DNA of 64,000 bases from Hymenolepis diminuta (Eukaryota > Platyhelminthes > Cestoda > Cyclophyllidea > Hymenolepididae). The stretch covers positions 186,001 through 250,000 of the forward strand of contig CAADRB010000062.1 of NCBI GenBank assembly GCA_900708905.1, written 5' to 3'. The notes under the pieces were generated by a model. That model did no database searches, was not told where the DNA came from, and saw only the letters and a list, made by a program, of their open reading frames with translations. This document shows, piece by piece, positions 63,396 to 64,000 of this stretch. The position numbers and the translations under genes were made by a program. The first letter of the stretch is position 1; each line of letters opens with the position of its first letter.

Positions 63396-63413
63396 TCCTT
63401 TTCAGAGTCACCA
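63396..63413 (-). other. Degenerate primer-binding site, tRNA-Trp-like
   Basis: The minus strand reads TGGTGACTCTGA shortly after the LTR. CsRn1-type Gypsy elements use TGGTGACCCCGACGTG, complementary to the tRNA-Trp 3' end; this copy would be a mutated version. Confidence 0.4.
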
Positions 63414-63428
63414 ATTTGTTTCTTAATG

Positions 63429-63803
63429 TGAGGGCTAACAACGGTTGTGGAGCAGAATACCAAGAGCTGACTAGGCCCAAATGTATTGAACAAACCACGA
63501 TGAGGATTCAAGCAAGCAAGAGAAACGAGGGACAGAGATGGGAAGGAAGCGTAGGAGCCGGTAGTTGATAAACGTGTGTACATGTGTAAATAGACTATAT
63601 AGTCTCATACAGGAGTAATATGAACAGGTGGAATGGGGGCGGACACCACTTCGGAAGAAAATGAACTCTTGCAGGGTTCATTCAAGGACCAGTTAATCAG
63701 CTTGTTCTGGAAGTTAAAATAAACCACTTGAGGACACACGAAGGGTATCCACAGGGAACTTGAGGCAACAGTAAAATTAACTACTCCAAGCACCACTGTA
63801 AGG
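63429..63803 (-). repeat. LTR of the Gypsy-type element
   Basis: It is defined by similarity of 63429-63600 to 39387-39550 and by position just before the primer-binding-like site. The outer end is guessed near TTACAGTGGTGC (minus strand, about 63790-63800). Confidence 0.45.
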
Positions 63804-64000
63804 TCGAAGTAATTAGGTCTCAGTGATCAGATATAAATTGTTGAAAGGCACAGGGATTTATTCTTTGATATTAACCTACATCACTCTCAAATTTATGCTA
63901 TTTTACAAATTCCATAGTGATCAGAAAATTTAAATGTAGAGCACAACAGATCCACAGAGTAAAGATTCACAACATCAAATATACAGCACTGAGATTAGAA

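Larger units (their letters stand above)
61476..63803 (-). mobile_element. Decayed Gypsy-type LTR retrotransposon, CsRn1-like
   Basis: In minus orientation the order is LTR (about 63803 to 63429), primer-binding-like site, gag fragment, protease fragment; no reverse transcriptase was recognised before the gap at 61475. Similarity to the CsRn1 group rests on the primer site and the gag/protease style and is tentative. The 5' LTR boundary and the inner end are approximate. Confidence 0.6.

Noticed and set aside
1..64000. Bacterial features such as operons, CRISPR arrays, terminators and rRNA
   Set aside because: Base composition, introns and transposon types are eukaryotic; no repeat-spacer array or rRNA was seen.

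Overview
This is an AT-rich eukaryotic window (roughly two thirds A+T). It has spliceosomal introns, two mariner-type DNA transposons, a decayed Gypsy-type LTR retrotransposon, tRNA-derived SINEs and two assembly gaps (4709-4758 and 60978-61475). An arthropod, most likely an insect, fits best, but no conserved housekeeping gene is present to settle this. Long open frames are almost absent, and most of the longer ones are shadows.

The main content is on the minus strand: a very large number of tiny exons. Between about 42.4 and 49.9 kb I can place some 30 exons of 9-69 nt. Most are separated by introns of only about 70-300 nt, and most have a clear acceptor (YYYTTTAG or CAG) and donor (GTAAG, GTGAG or GTAG). 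Every one is a multiple of three and both starts and ends in phase 1, so any subset can be joined in frame. I found roughly the first twenty by splice signals alone, and the phase agreed afterwards. For later ones I also used phase as a criterion. The 29 firmer cluster exons sum to 1179 nt (393 codons). They encode low-complexity, apparently disordered sequence in which basic R/K/P/Q exons are interspersed with acidic D/E/S/Y exons.

The same strand and phase class continues downstream at wider spacing: 30626-30730, 27054-27104, 24929-24955, a 264-nt Ser/Cys-rich exon at 23058-23321, 12448-12507, 11670-11696, a related 195-nt Ser/Cys-rich exon at 10040-10234, and 9898-9921. Weaker candidates reach about 6.9 kb on one side and 56.7 kb on the other. 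The whole may be one micro-exon gene of about 50 kb, or two neighbouring genes of the same kind. I could not find a signal-peptide exon or prove the 3' end. The architecture resembles, without evidence of homology, the micro-exon genes of schistosomes and the aphid bicycle genes.

A second possible gene is an uninterrupted 101-codon frame at 53654-53959 (minus) with an MGxxxS start and an AATAAA signal 48 bp past the stop.

Layout: 1-4.2 kb, weak plus-strand open frames of unknown origin; 4275-5552, degenerate mariner with both inverted repeats; 6.8-30.8 kb, sparse micro-exons in AT-rich intron-like DNA, with a dead irritans-like mariner at 16.5-17.1 kb and a SINE at about 26 kb; 31-42 kb, mostly non-coding with a probable solo LTR at about 39.4 kb; 42.4-50 kb, the dense micro-exon cluster; 50-57.5 kb, sparse candidates, the 101-codon gene and dispersed repeats; 57.5-61 kb, nothing recognisable; 61.5-63.9 kb, the decayed LTR element.
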